A stretch of DNA of 64,000 nucleotides, from assembly GCA_947477655.1 (NCBI GenBank), contig CANJTS010000005.1, positions 197,324 to 261,323 of the forward strand, read 5' to 3'. The position numbers and the translations under genes are program-made. Numbering within the stretch: the stretch's first letter is position 1; every line of letters starts with the position of its first letter. This DNA comes from CAILUG01 sp903844415 (GTDB lineage Bacteria; Pseudomonadota; Gammaproteobacteria; Pseudomonadales; Pseudohongiellaceae). Shown piece by piece: positions 30,001-36,959 of this stretch. Below the pieces are notes generated by a model. It saw only the letters and a program-made list of their open reading frames with translations, did no database searches and was not told the DNA's origin.

Positions 30001-30200
30001 ATGACAACACCGTCGCCTCAATGACCTGGCTCAACGGCAGGATTGGCTATACCGAAGAGTTGGAAGGCGGTGCTACTTGGGGGATCGGTATGAACATACA
30101 AAACATTTTCGACCGCGAACCACCGTTGTACGGTGGAAGCAACAACACTTACGACCTGTACGGCCGTCGGTACAACATCAACCTCAACTATAATTTCTAA
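27063..30200 (+). CDS. TonB-dependent outer-membrane receptor (fourth)
   Basis: The ATG at 27063 has gaggga 7-12 bases upstream and gives a normal signal peptide (SGVALAQ); a frame extension to 26991 adds 24 polar residues without a ribosome site. The 1045-residue product has LEEIRVTGTRILRTSGMETP, plug words LNIRNLNSASTG, LTLLDGARVVPTD and VTGGASAAYGADALGGV, and a barrel ending in INLNYNF. The plug has an inserted Gly-rich loop (GDGGNPSVGSGGPG). Four cysteines lie in two pairs, probably extracellular-loop disulfides. It is divergent from the third receptor and closed by a terminator. Confidence 0.95.
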   Translation: MTNIKIREFKRKTLHQTIAAITAITALYCISGVALAQNTPPQELEEIRVTGTRILRTSGMETPVPVTSVTTEELFNQEPGSTISQQLDGLPQFFNNGTPQRGDGGNPSVGSGGPGALNIRNLNSASTGAGISRTLTLLDGARVVPTDKRGTVNVDMFPTALMRSVDVVTGGASAAYGADALGGVVNFVLDREFEGLKISGGTGMHAYDNTGKQVEFSVAGGKAFGRLHLIGSLEARHIDEIQPDKNRWDLTQNMWGYVTNPAWAAAAALPATNPARCVVNVLCSAGPQRLSMMNVATNTSSPTGLIRATNTTLDWMKFSQDGTRIEPFNLGTSSALPGTPGSTSTLSGGPESAINFETTGAGPTGMEVVSRSSLFGAQFDFTDTITGFAQVIIGRTESNDTSNNANFSFSDGYAPLIAVDNAYLPEAVRKVMVERKLTQVAVHKSSQQFAGKPELGSNRIGKNVFTQWQYSFGFDWEFAEDWNMRASWQQGESKRNSTAYNLLQVDRAQLGMDAVRDASGKIVCRVNLPQYSPTLAQLQASVVGRISNVPLNPYIPAGTPGNTQPLPYPVEPKAISECVPFNYLGSGNMSQAAIDYVGTDRFNIGYVNQDFAEILVTGELYEGWGAGAIGFAGGLTWRDQKFITTATPLDVDLLGPMVNVPALGIRGLGAGYATSSSLNLFSSIPKIGGQADVWEWFSEVNVPLWESTSGNQRADLDVAARRSNYDRSGAIDSWKIGGNLQILEDLRLRLTKSRDVREPSFAELFDAQGSGETIIDPKFAGESTLINTIRGGNPNLRPEYADTRTVGFVYQPTFTPLVDGLSVSVDAYDVEIKDAVARLTAQRLINECVATASPQLCALITRDATTGRVTQALDVFLNVAAARTRGIDFELTLRKDIDFFSQYNENISVRWLTGRTLERSDTAPNATALNKSGFIGMPDLTTNLTSTYGIGKLSFQLQAQYVDSVFRDSAGVWREGIQVDDNTVASMTWLNGRIGYTEELEGGATWGIGMNIQNIFDREPPLYGGSNNTYDLYGRRYNINLNYNF

Positions 30201-30528
30201 CAAGCAGGCAACTGCAATGTCTTGACTAACTAGGCCTGTCGTTTACCAATGACAGGCCTTTTTTATATGTGTTGTGAAGTTTCTATGCCCCATAGAGACT
30301 TGTTCAGGTAGCAAGCTCACAATATTCTAGACATCCAAGGTGTACATCAGACATTATCTTTAGCGCAAAGCATGCCTCAGGGATTGAACCATCATTAAAT
30401 TAGAGTAATCTTGACAAAGACTATATAGGGTTTGTAGTCAAGACAGCACCAATAGAACGGCATTAATGGCTCGAGTTGGCCTGCCGATCCGAAAGCAAGA
30501 AGTAAACAATAATCAAAGCGAGGGGACC
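30201..30528. other. Intergenic region before the first family-X gene
   Basis: 328 bases. After the terminator nothing is recognised except a ttgaca at about 30413 without a clear -10 partner. An upstream in-frame ATG at 30466 lacks a ribosome site. Confidence 0.5.
30232..30264 (+). terminator. Rho-independent terminator after the fourth TonB receptor
   Basis: aggcctgtc and gacaggcct form a perfect 9-bp stem with a 10-base loop, followed by six T. Confidence 0.93.
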
Positions 30529-31290
30529 GTGAAAAATATAAGTAATGAGTTAAGAAAGACCATCCTGTTTGCATGTACAGCGCTGGCCGTGGGGGTAACC
30601 GTACCTAGCAGTGCGGCCACCGCCCAAGTGCCGGACTTAAATGGCGTCTGGAAATGGGGGGCATGTGAAGACGGTACGAACTTTGGTTGTATGATTCTTG
30701 AAGAGGATGACGAACTGCTGACCGACCGGGCTAAGGCCTATCGAGATGCCATCGATGAAACTGCCCAGCCAAAGTATGATTGTGCTCCCATGTCGATTCC
30801 GCACATGTGGACCGATCCATACTCACATCAGATTGAGCAATTTGAAGACCGCGTTGTTTTCACCTATGGCAAGGATGACGTAGTACGTACCGCATGGTTG
30901 GAAAATCACGGACACAAACCACCAGCACATAACGAGTTTTTATATACAGGTTATTCTGTTGGTCGCTACGAAGGTGATGCGCTGATAGTGGAAACCACGC
31001 ACTTTTCCTTCGATCCGCAGGGACTAAATGCCGATTTCAAACTAGCTTCATCCACTCAGAAAAAAGTAACCGAACGTTATACCCGCGATGGAGAAGGATT
31101 AAAGCTAACTGTGAGCACGGAAGATCAATTCATGTTGAAAGAGCCTTGGGTTTACAGTGTGCGCTCAGAACGCGACCCCGAACCGCTGGCACTGCCCTGG
31201 AACTGCGACCTAGGAGCCTCGCGCCAGATCCTAAAACTACTGCCCAGCGACTATCCTAACGATGCGAAGGTAACCCGTATCCCACAATAA
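30529..31290 (+). CDS. Secreted family-X protein (divergent member)
   Basis: The likely start is GTG at 30529, with gagggg directly upstream; it yields a signal peptide (ending ATAQ) that the longer frame from 30466 would bury. The 253-residue product shares the family-X core with five other proteins in this window: a cysteine word YDCAPMSIPHMW, then GYSVGRYEGDALIVETTHF and VTERYTRDG. It lacks the IYMDGR word of the others. Family X is, to my knowledge, unnamed and uncharacterised; the pattern looks like an all-beta periplasmic domain. A DUF6152 gene follows after 77 bases, as at three other loci. Confidence 0.75.
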   Translation: MKNISNELRKTILFACTALAVGVTVPSSAATAQVPDLNGVWKWGACEDGTNFGCMILEEDDELLTDRAKAYRDAIDETAQPKYDCAPMSIPHMWTDPYSHQIEQFEDRVVFTYGKDDVVRTAWLENHGHKPPAHNEFLYTGYSVGRYEGDALIVETTHFSFDPQGLNADFKLASSTQKKVTERYTRDGEGLKLTVSTEDQFMLKEPWVYSVRSERDPEPLALPWNCDLGASRQILKLLPSDYPNDAKVTRIPQ

Positions 31291-31367
31291 GTGGGCAAAG
31301 CTCATGAACAAGCTCTACATGAAATTAAGAGCACACAGACATTCGACTTTTTGAGGAGATATAAGCA

Positions 31368-31757
31368 ATGAAATTTTTCAAATTACTAAGCGCTGGATTC
31401 GGTCTAGGTTTGCTAATCCAAACCGCGTTTGCCCATCACAGTACCAATGGCATTTATGATGAAACTAAGGTTGATGAACTGACCGGTGTAGTCAAAGAGT
31501 GGCGTTTCATCAATCCGCATCCAAGCCTTATCATCACCGTTACTGATGCAGCCGGACAGGCCCACGACTGGGATGTTAGCTATGGCGGATCGGCGGTAGT
31601 CCACTTAAGTCGTCGCGGCTTTAAAGCCGACAGCTTCAAAAGCGGCGACACGATCAAGGTGTCGGGCAACATGGCGTTGGTTGAGGACGCATACGGCCTG
31701 CTGGCCAAAGGTGATCCCACCCATGCAGACGGTTCACCCATTATCATCAGACCCTGA
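31368..31757 (+). CDS. DUF6152 periplasmic protein
   Basis: 129 residues. Signal peptide cleavage after AFA (-3/-1 rule satisfied) would leave His23-His24 as the new N-terminus. Conserved features follow: a beta strand with VVKEWRFINPHPSL (P-H), W-D-V, and a C-terminal SGDTIKVSG. DUF6152 has no established function; the N-terminal His-His plus internal His suggests metal binding (inference). A strong gagga site precedes the start and a terminator follows. It pairs with the family-X gene upstream. Confidence 0.88.
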   Translation: MKFFKLLSAGFGLGLLIQTAFAHHSTNGIYDETKVDELTGVVKEWRFINPHPSLIITVTDAAGQAHDWDVSYGGSAVVHLSRRGFKADSFKSGDTIKVSGNMALVEDAYGLLAKGDPTHADGSPIIIRP

Positions 31758-31758
31758 G

Positions 31759-31790
31759 AAAAAAAGACGGGGTTAACCTGCCCCGCTTTT
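31759..31790 (+). terminator. Terminator after the DUF6152 gene
   Basis: cgggg and ccccg pair around an 8-base loop, with an A run before and tttt after. Confidence 0.75.
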
Positions 31791-31802
31791 CTTCACAAAC
31801 AA

Positions 31803-31833
31803 ATGAAAAAAGGGAGTGAATAAATCACTCCCT
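31803..31833 (-). terminator. Terminator for a small minus-strand transcription unit
   Basis: agggagtga and tcactccct form a perfect 9-bp stem around a 5-base loop. The T run is on the minus strand, so it should end transcription coming from the right, which implies an expressed unit at 31.9-32.0 kb. Confidence 0.8.
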
Positions 31834-31885
31834 TCTAATGATGACACGTCACTTGCAAGAGTTGAAAACATCTCTAACCCACCGC

Positions 31886-31990
31886 CTAGAAAATGTTAAT
31901 CACAACAAATATCAAACTAGGATGAAGCAATGAAGTGGCACCAGCGGTGACTGCGAGTGTTTCATCAAATGTCCTCCTCGATAAAGTCAT
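31886..31990 (-). CDS. 34-residue Tat-like peptide, small gene or gene remnant
   Basis: An ATG at 31990 has gggag 6-10 bases upstream and opens 34 codons: MTLSRRTFDETLAVTAGATS, then a hydrophobic end. It looks like a twin-arginine signal peptide (SRRTF, then a weakly hydrophobic stretch) without a mature protein, so it may be the remnant of a deleted exported enzyme. A second overlapping frame (31912-31965, 17 residues, starting MKHSQSPL) has an even better aggagg site 7 bases before its ATG. A minus-strand terminator at 31803-31833 shows that something here is transcribed. Neither peptide is recognised. Confidence 0.4.
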   Translation of the reverse strand: MTLSRRTFDETLAVTAGATSLLHPSLIFVVINIF

Positions 31991-32426
31991 ATCAATCTCC
32001 CTAAAATTTATTGCCAATAATTGAAGCTCTGACCTAACGTCGTCAATTAAATAGCGGCAGCAAAAATGAGAATGAAACTAGACCGTGTTCAGTTTTACTA
32101 TCCTGCTTCTAGACCTGCGAAATGCCCTGTTAAAACTGGACGCCATCCACAGCAAACCCCATGCAATAGTTGCTAGGCATCACCGCTGATCACCCATGAT
32201 TCCGGAATATTAGCCGCTTCTGTTTCAGCAAACCTTCCGGTCGTAGATAAATGACCAGCACTGCAAGTCATTTATCTACGACCTCCTAGTACAAGTGCTA
32301 TAGAGAAGGCGGGTTTGCCCGAGGTTATAAAGGGGGGATAGCGAGCGTTACATTTAGCCAAATCGTCTATAACAAAAACCGTTACGCACTGAAAGTACTA
32401 AGATGTATGTGGTGTAAAAGTGCGAA
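31991..32426. other. Non-coding region between the small gene and tRNA-Thr
   Basis: 436 bases with no supported gene. Its main feature is a 17-bp inverted repeat at 32239-32283. Confidence 0.55.
32239..32283. repeat. Perfect 17-bp inverted repeat (long hairpin)
   Basis: ggtcgtagataaatgac (32239-32255) and its exact reverse complement (32267-32283) flank an 11-base loop. The stem is too AT-mixed and lacks a T run for a standard terminator. It could be a recombination site, an operator or a structured RNA, 145 bases downstream of tRNA-Thr. Confidence 0.7.
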
Positions 32427-32502
32427 TGGTGCCGATAATAGGAGTCGAACCTACGACCTTCTCATTACGAATGAGCTGCTCTACCAACTGAGCTATACCG
32501 GC
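32427..32502 (-). tRNA. tRNA-Thr (anticodon CGT)
   Basis: 76 bases on the minus strand with an encoded CCA. The acceptor stem gccggta pairs with tatcggc (one G-T pair), the D arm has agctcagttggtagagc, and the anticodon stem ctcat/atgag holds ttcgtaa, giving CGT, threonine (ACG codons). The T loop is gttcgactc. The DNA on the plus strand reads the standard complement of the T loop, gagtcgaac. Confidence 0.96.
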
Positions 32503-32616
32503 GTGATGAATAAGGGCTAATTCTAGCCGAAAGACTGGGTGGATTGTCTGCTGTTGCGACATTGTTTTACTGCAATAGCCAAGATAAAACCGAGTCGGTG
32601 CCCGCGGCTTTTACTG

Positions 32617-33573
32617 TTATTTTTTTCCTAGCCATTGCACGCCAAACAAATCACGACGGCGATCATTGCTATTGCGGACAGAGCCGGTTTGTTTAAGTTG
32701 CTGCAATTTGGTGAAATCAAGATCTGCAACCAGTGTACATTCTACATTTGCAGTAGCTTCGTTGATGATGGCATCGTGTGGAAAGCCGATGTCCGACGGT
32801 GAAAAAATTGCCGACTGGGCATATTGCAATTCTACATTTTCCATAACAGGGGTACTGCCGGTACTGCCGGCAATCACCACATAACATTCATTTTCAATAG
32901 CCCGAGCTTGTGCGCACAGTCTGATTCTTAAATAACCATTCTTGTTGTCTGTCCAAAACGGCACCAGCAGCAGTTGAATATTTTGTTCAGCCAAAAGCCG
33001 TGCCAATTCCGGAAATTCCACATCGTAACAAACCAACATACCTATTCTGCCAAAGTCGGTATCGTAAGCAGTAAGTGAATTGCCACCCACAATGCCCCAA
33101 TCACGTTTTTCGGCGGGTGTTGGATGTAATTTATATTGGGAGTCAACCCTTCCATTGCGATGGCAGAAATAAGCTACGTTGTGAATAGCCTTGTTTTCAA
33201 AATGCGGCAACGAACCCGCCAAAATATTTACTTTGTGGGCAACTGCCATACGCGATATGGCAGCAATAATTTTAGGAGTAAGCAGTGCAAGATCACGCAT
33301 CGACAAGATCGGGGTTAATGCTGGCGTCAAACCCGTGAGTGGGGCAGAAAAAAATTCGGGAAAAACTACCAGATCACATTTATACCCAGCCAGGGTACGG
33401 ACATAGGCTTCAACATAGTTAAGAAAATCGTTCAAGGAAATAAAATGGCGCATCTGCCATTGCACCACACCTACTCTAGCACCTGGCTTGCTGTTGGCGA
33501 CTGGTGTGGCTGTAGTTGTGGTTGTGGGTGTAGTTGATGAAGCGCTAGTTTTTTTGGGTTTACTGATTGCCAT
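32617..33573 (-). CDS. Carbon-nitrogen hydrolase (nitrilase superfamily)
   Basis: 318 residues. After a Ser/Thr/Pro-rich tail of about 30 residues the nitrilase fold starts at ARVGVVQWQ. The catalytic triad is Glu73 (FPEFF), Lys148 (YKLHPTP) and Cys182 (VCYDVEFPE). The enzyme should be a cytoplasmic amidase or carbamoylase; the branch is close to amidohydrolases of the omega-amidase/N-carbamoyl type, but substrate residues cannot be assigned. It is divergent from the reductase gene at 33836. The gene after it on this strand is tRNA-Thr. Confidence 0.92.
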   Translation of the reverse strand: MAISKPKKTSASSTTPTTTTTATPVANSKPGARVGVVQWQMRHFISLNDFLNYVEAYVRTLAGYKCDLVVFPEFFSAPLTGLTPALTPILSMRDLALLTPKIIAAISRMAVAHKVNILAGSLPHFENKAIHNVAYFCHRNGRVDSQYKLHPTPAEKRDWGIVGGNSLTAYDTDFGRIGMLVCYDVEFPELARLLAEQNIQLLLVPFWTDNKNGYLRIRLCAQARAIENECYVVIAGSTGSTPVMENVELQYAQSAIFSPSDIGFPHDAIINEATANVECTLVADLDFTKLQQLKQTGSVRNSNDRRRDLFGVQWLGKK

Positions 33574-33628
33574 TGTGGCTTAACCTGAATGCTGAAGGGT
33601 ACAAAGTAGATTCTACGGCAATTCAGGG

Positions 33629-33667
33629 CAGAACTTAATACTAATCAGGTCAGAACTTAATACTAAT
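33629..33667. repeat. 17-bp direct repeat, period 22, in a divergent promoter region
   Basis: cagaacttaatactaat occurs at 33629-33645 and again at 33651-33667. The copies lie between two divergent genes and are spaced by two helical turns, as tandem regulator sites often are. Confidence 0.6.
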
Positions 33668-33835
33668 TAACTGAAACGATATAATAATTTACTGAATGAG
33701 GCAAAGTTCTAAGAGTCATAGCGTGTCTAGGGTAGGGTTTGTTGTATTATTGATTTTTGGCTAAAATCTTGTCGCTAGGCTAAAAATACTTGCAATTAAG
33801 CCTTTCATCTTTAGTCAGTGGTCACTACTTCATTC

Positions 33836-35008
33836 ATGTCACATTCATCGTCAACACCATCCAACTCCCCACCCACATCAACTCATGCAACTTCAGTCTG
33901 GAACCGAGATACTCCCTATCTCGCCACCTTATCTCATCAACATCGCTTGACTGCGGCTGGGTCCCCCAAAGATGTGCGACATGTGGAAATTGATCTTGGT
34001 AACTCAGGACTTAGGTATCAGCCTGGCGATACCCTTGCCATCTGGGTTAAAAATGATCCCTCCCTGGTGGAGGAAATTTGCAAATTGTGCAGGCTGTTAG
34101 CTACTGAGCTTGTCAACGTTGAAGGCAGAACATTAACGCTGGCTGAGGCGCTGTTAAGTTGTTTTGAACTCACCCAAATCTTTCCGGGATTTATCAAGCA
34201 TTACGCTCAACTTTGCCCTGATCCTGAGTTGGCAGTTATCTCTAATGATGTAAATAATTTACGCAGTTATTTACCACACCGACAAATAGTAGATGTATTA
34301 CAACAGTTTCCTGCCGATGTAAGTGCCGAGCAGCTATTGTCTTGTTTGCGCAGACTTACCCCCCGCCAATATTCAATTGCCTCCTCGCAAAAAATACGTC
34401 CTAACTTAGTAGCTCTCACGGTAAACATCGTGCGGTATGAGACTGATGCACATGAACGCAAGGGGGCTGGTTCCGCTTATTTGGGATGGCGCGTACAACC
34501 CGGAGAATCACTACCCGTTTTTGTAGTACCCAATGACCATTTCAAATTACCAGAAGACACTACCAAACCTATCATCATGATTGGTCCTGGCACAGGCATT
34601 GCACCCTTTCGCGCTTTTTTACAGGAACGAGATGCTACTGGCAGCACAGGTTTAAATTGGCTTTTTTTCGGCAACCCCACTAAAAAAATGGATTTTTTGT
34701 ATGAACAAGAGTGTTTGGACTACCAACGCAGTGGTCTACTAACGCGTCTCGATCTGGCGTTCTCTAGAGATCAGGACAGCAAAATATATGTTCAGCATCG
34801 CATGCTCGAGCAAGCCGCAACTTTATTCGAATGGATGCAACAAGGCGCGCATATTTATGTGTGCGGAGATGCCAAACACATGGCCGAAGATGTACAAAAA
34901 GTACTGCTGCAAATTATTGAGCAACAAGGCAACATGGACAGCAACAACGCCCGCCAATATTTGGTAAAAATGCGACAAGATAAAAAATATCTACGAGATG
35001 TCTACTAA
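33836..35008 (+). CDS. CysJ-like FAD/NADPH reductase domain without flavodoxin domain
   Basis: About 390 residues; ATG 33836 is chosen although GTG 33818 is possible and neither has a clear ribosome site. After a Ser/Thr/Pro-rich tail it matches the reductase part of sulfite reductase alpha subunit: YQPGDTLAIWV, the FAD motif RQYSIASS, the NADPH loop IGPGTGIAPFRAFLQER, FGNPTKKMDFLYEQE, and the C-terminal YLRDVY with the stacking Tyr. The N-terminal FMN-binding flavodoxin domain (about 200 residues in CysJ) is absent. It should transfer electrons from NADPH via FAD to an external acceptor. No cysI-like gene is nearby. Confidence 0.85.
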   Translation: MSHSSSTPSNSPPTSTHATSVWNRDTPYLATLSHQHRLTAAGSPKDVRHVEIDLGNSGLRYQPGDTLAIWVKNDPSLVEEICKLCRLLATELVNVEGRTLTLAEALLSCFELTQIFPGFIKHYAQLCPDPELAVISNDVNNLRSYLPHRQIVDVLQQFPADVSAEQLLSCLRRLTPRQYSIASSQKIRPNLVALTVNIVRYETDAHERKGAGSAYLGWRVQPGESLPVFVVPNDHFKLPEDTTKPIIMIGPGTGIAPFRAFLQERDATGSTGLNWLFFGNPTKKMDFLYEQECLDYQRSGLLTRLDLAFSRDQDSKIYVQHRMLEQAATLFEWMQQGAHIYVCGDAKHMAEDVQKVLLQIIEQQGNMDSNNARQYLVKMRQDKKYLRDVY

Positions 35009-35104
35009 CTTTTAATAAACCACTTTTTCCCGCAAAAAATAATTCAGACCAATAATCAATATTTGATAACCAACAACTGCAATATGCGATTTTTTGGAGT
35101 TAAC

Positions 35105-35599
35105 ATGGAAAGGATAATTGAATCACTAATGATCAGAGCGCGTTGATTGCTGGCTCCGGTTTATCTGGGTTTAAGTTTTGCGTTGCTGGCGCTGGCCATA
35201 AAGTTTTTTCAGGAAGTGATCCATCTGTTTGCGGATCTTATAACGTCAAGCGAATCCGATGTGGTTCTTATCGTGTTGTCATTGATTGACATTTCGCTGG
35301 TGGGCGGCTTACTGGTGATGATCATGCTCAGCGGTTACGAAAATTTTGTGTCTAAACTAGATAGCAAAGCAGACAGCACTCAGCTGAGCTGGCTGGGGCA
35401 AATGGACCCCTCCTCACTTAAGATGAAAGTAGCTGCCAGTATTGTTGCTATTTCTTCCATCCATTTGCTGCGTGTGTTTATGAACATCAATAATGTCAAT
35501 CCCGACCTATTGAAGTGGTATGTAATCATACATCTCACTTTTGTAGTGTCTGCTTTCAGCATGGGATCACTGGATAAAATCACTAAGAACCTGCATTAA
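35105..35599 (+). pseudogene. yqhA: UPF0114/YqhA membrane protein with an in-frame TGA
   Basis: A ggag site precedes an ATG at 35105. The frame matches E. coli YqhA from its first residue (MERIIESL), but codon 14 is TGA (35144-35146) at the position where YqhA has a Trp codon (TGG, in RWLLAPVYFG). From 35147 (TTG) on, the remaining 150 residues follow YqhA closely: LLAPVYLGLS, LVGGLLVMIMLSGYENFVS, VAASIVAISSIHLLRVFM, KWYVIIHLTFV. It is an inner-membrane protein with three to four helices, function unknown. Either the gene has a nonsense change, is restarted at TTG 35147, or the base is a sequencing error. Confidence 0.85.
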
Positions 35600-35609
35600 T
35601 CAGTCCCCG

Positions 35610-36068
35610 TTATTTTTTATCCATCATATTGTAGCGACCAAACCGGAAAGCTCTGGCACTGAGTTCGATTTCTTTCAAAAAAATTAGCAACCCCGAGATC
35701 AAACATAACAAAGCAATCATGAACAGCACTGCAATCATGGTTTCCAACGCCAAAGTAAACAAAGTATCGAGAAATAAAATAACGATGACCAGACAAACAA
35801 ACAAGGCGCTCATCGTGCATAAGAGAATTGCACGGTGAATATGGCGCGCACGACGCGCTAACAGTTTTTGTTCACTATCAATATCTGCATACTGCTCAGA
35901 ACCTTCTTGCAAATCCATGTCATTCAAGCGTCGACCCCGGTCAATGACACGACCCAATCGCAGTGACAACACATTTAAAGCACCGCTGATGCTGGCAAGC
36001 AAAAAAACGGGAGCCACCGACAACTCGATGACATTTGATATGTCGGCAGCCTGAAATAGACTTTCCAT
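35610..36068 (-). CDS. DUF2721 membrane protein
   Basis: 152 residues with the DUF2721 signature: a first helix VIELSVAPVFLLASISGALN, then RLGRVIDRGRRLND, and two closely spaced helices (AILLCTMSALFVC and ALETMIAVLFMIALL) in the second half. Function is unknown. aaggac 5-10 bases upstream supports the start. It is convergent with the yqhA homologue, with only 10 bases between the ends. Confidence 0.88.
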   Translation of the reverse strand: MESLFQAADISNVIELSVAPVFLLASISGALNVLSLRLGRVIDRGRRLNDMDLQEGSEQYADIDSEQKLLARRARHIHRAILLCTMSALFVCLVIVILFLDTLFTLALETMIAVLFMIALLCLISGLLIFLKEIELSARAFRFGRYNMMDKK

Positions 36069-36306
36069 TTTTAGTCCTTTTGCAAAAGATGGTTTAAAGG
36101 TTTAAAAAATCTACTCTTCAGCTCTGACTAACAACTTACTCTCCATGCAACTTTTAATAATTTAACAATTTTTTACTTAACGGTAGCGACGCCGTTAATG
36201 CACGGCTAAAGCTGACCCCAAAGCGCATCTTTTAAGGCATTAAATGCGCATTTTAGGCAGCATATACCGGCGTAGGACCTACGTAGCTAGTTCAGCAACA
36301 AAGCTA

Positions 36307-36789
36307 TTAATGGTGATGTCCACCAGCGCCATGCACATGCCCGTGCGACAACTCTACTTCTGAAGCCTCACGCACCTCAACAACTTCTACCGTAAAACTC
36401 AGAGTTTTACCTGCCATAGGATGATTGGTGTCTACTGTGGCCATGGTGTGTCCAAGTTTTAATATAGTGACCTGTTGATGACCTTGTTCAGAAGCAATGA
36501 CTGCTTGCATACCCACCTGCCATTTTTTAGCACCTTGCAATTGGCTGATAGGTACTCGTATTTCATTGTCGGGATGTAGTTCACCAAAGGCTTGGTCGGG
36601 TGGCAGTGTAATATCAAATTTATCTCCTACACTTTTCCCCACTAGGGCTGTTTCTAGTCCTTTGAGCAGTGAATCATGCCCATGCAAGTAAGTCATTGGA
36701 TCGGCGCCCACTGATGTTTCCATTTGCACCCCATTTTCGTCTTTTAATGTGTAATGAAAACGGGCAACGCAATTTGTAGTAATTTGCAT
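36307..36789 (-). CDS. slyD: FKBP-type peptidyl-prolyl isomerase, SlyD-like
   Basis: 160 residues. The FKBP half has HYTLKDENG and the IF (insert-in-flap) chaperone domain starts near FGELHPDNEI. The Gly-rich link LGHTMATVDTNHPMAGKTL is the SlyD-type return to FKBP. The C-terminus is a short His-rich tail (HGHVHGAGGHHH), which binds Ni2+ in SlyD. It speeds proline isomerisation and chaperones proteins in the cytoplasm. Confidence 0.93.
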   Translation of the reverse strand: MQITTNCVARFHYTLKDENGVQMETSVGADPMTYLHGHDSLLKGLETALVGKSVGDKFDITLPPDQAFGELHPDNEIRVPISQLQGAKKWQVGMQAVIASEQGHQQVTILKLGHTMATVDTNHPMAGKTLSFTVEVVEVREASEVELSHGHVHGAGGHHH

Positions 36790-36959
36790 AAAACTGGCTC
36801 TTTGGGATTCTAAAGTAGCTGAATTGTCCCAGAAATTCGGATCAGGTGACAGCCTGCAAATTCATTCAGTGCAGCTTAAGGAACCCAAGGATAATATTGT
36901 AAAATGTTACCTGACCCACTTCCACGTCTCTGGAGATCACCATCAGCCCCCTTGTTATT

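Noticed and set aside
35105..35599. Altered genetic code (TGA as Trp)
   Set aside because: Several intact genes in the window end in TGA, and only this gene carries an internal one.
36177..36198. 7-bp palindrome ttaacgg/ccgttaa as terminator of slyD
   Set aside because: It has no T run on the minus strand in the correct place, so it is not supported as a terminator.
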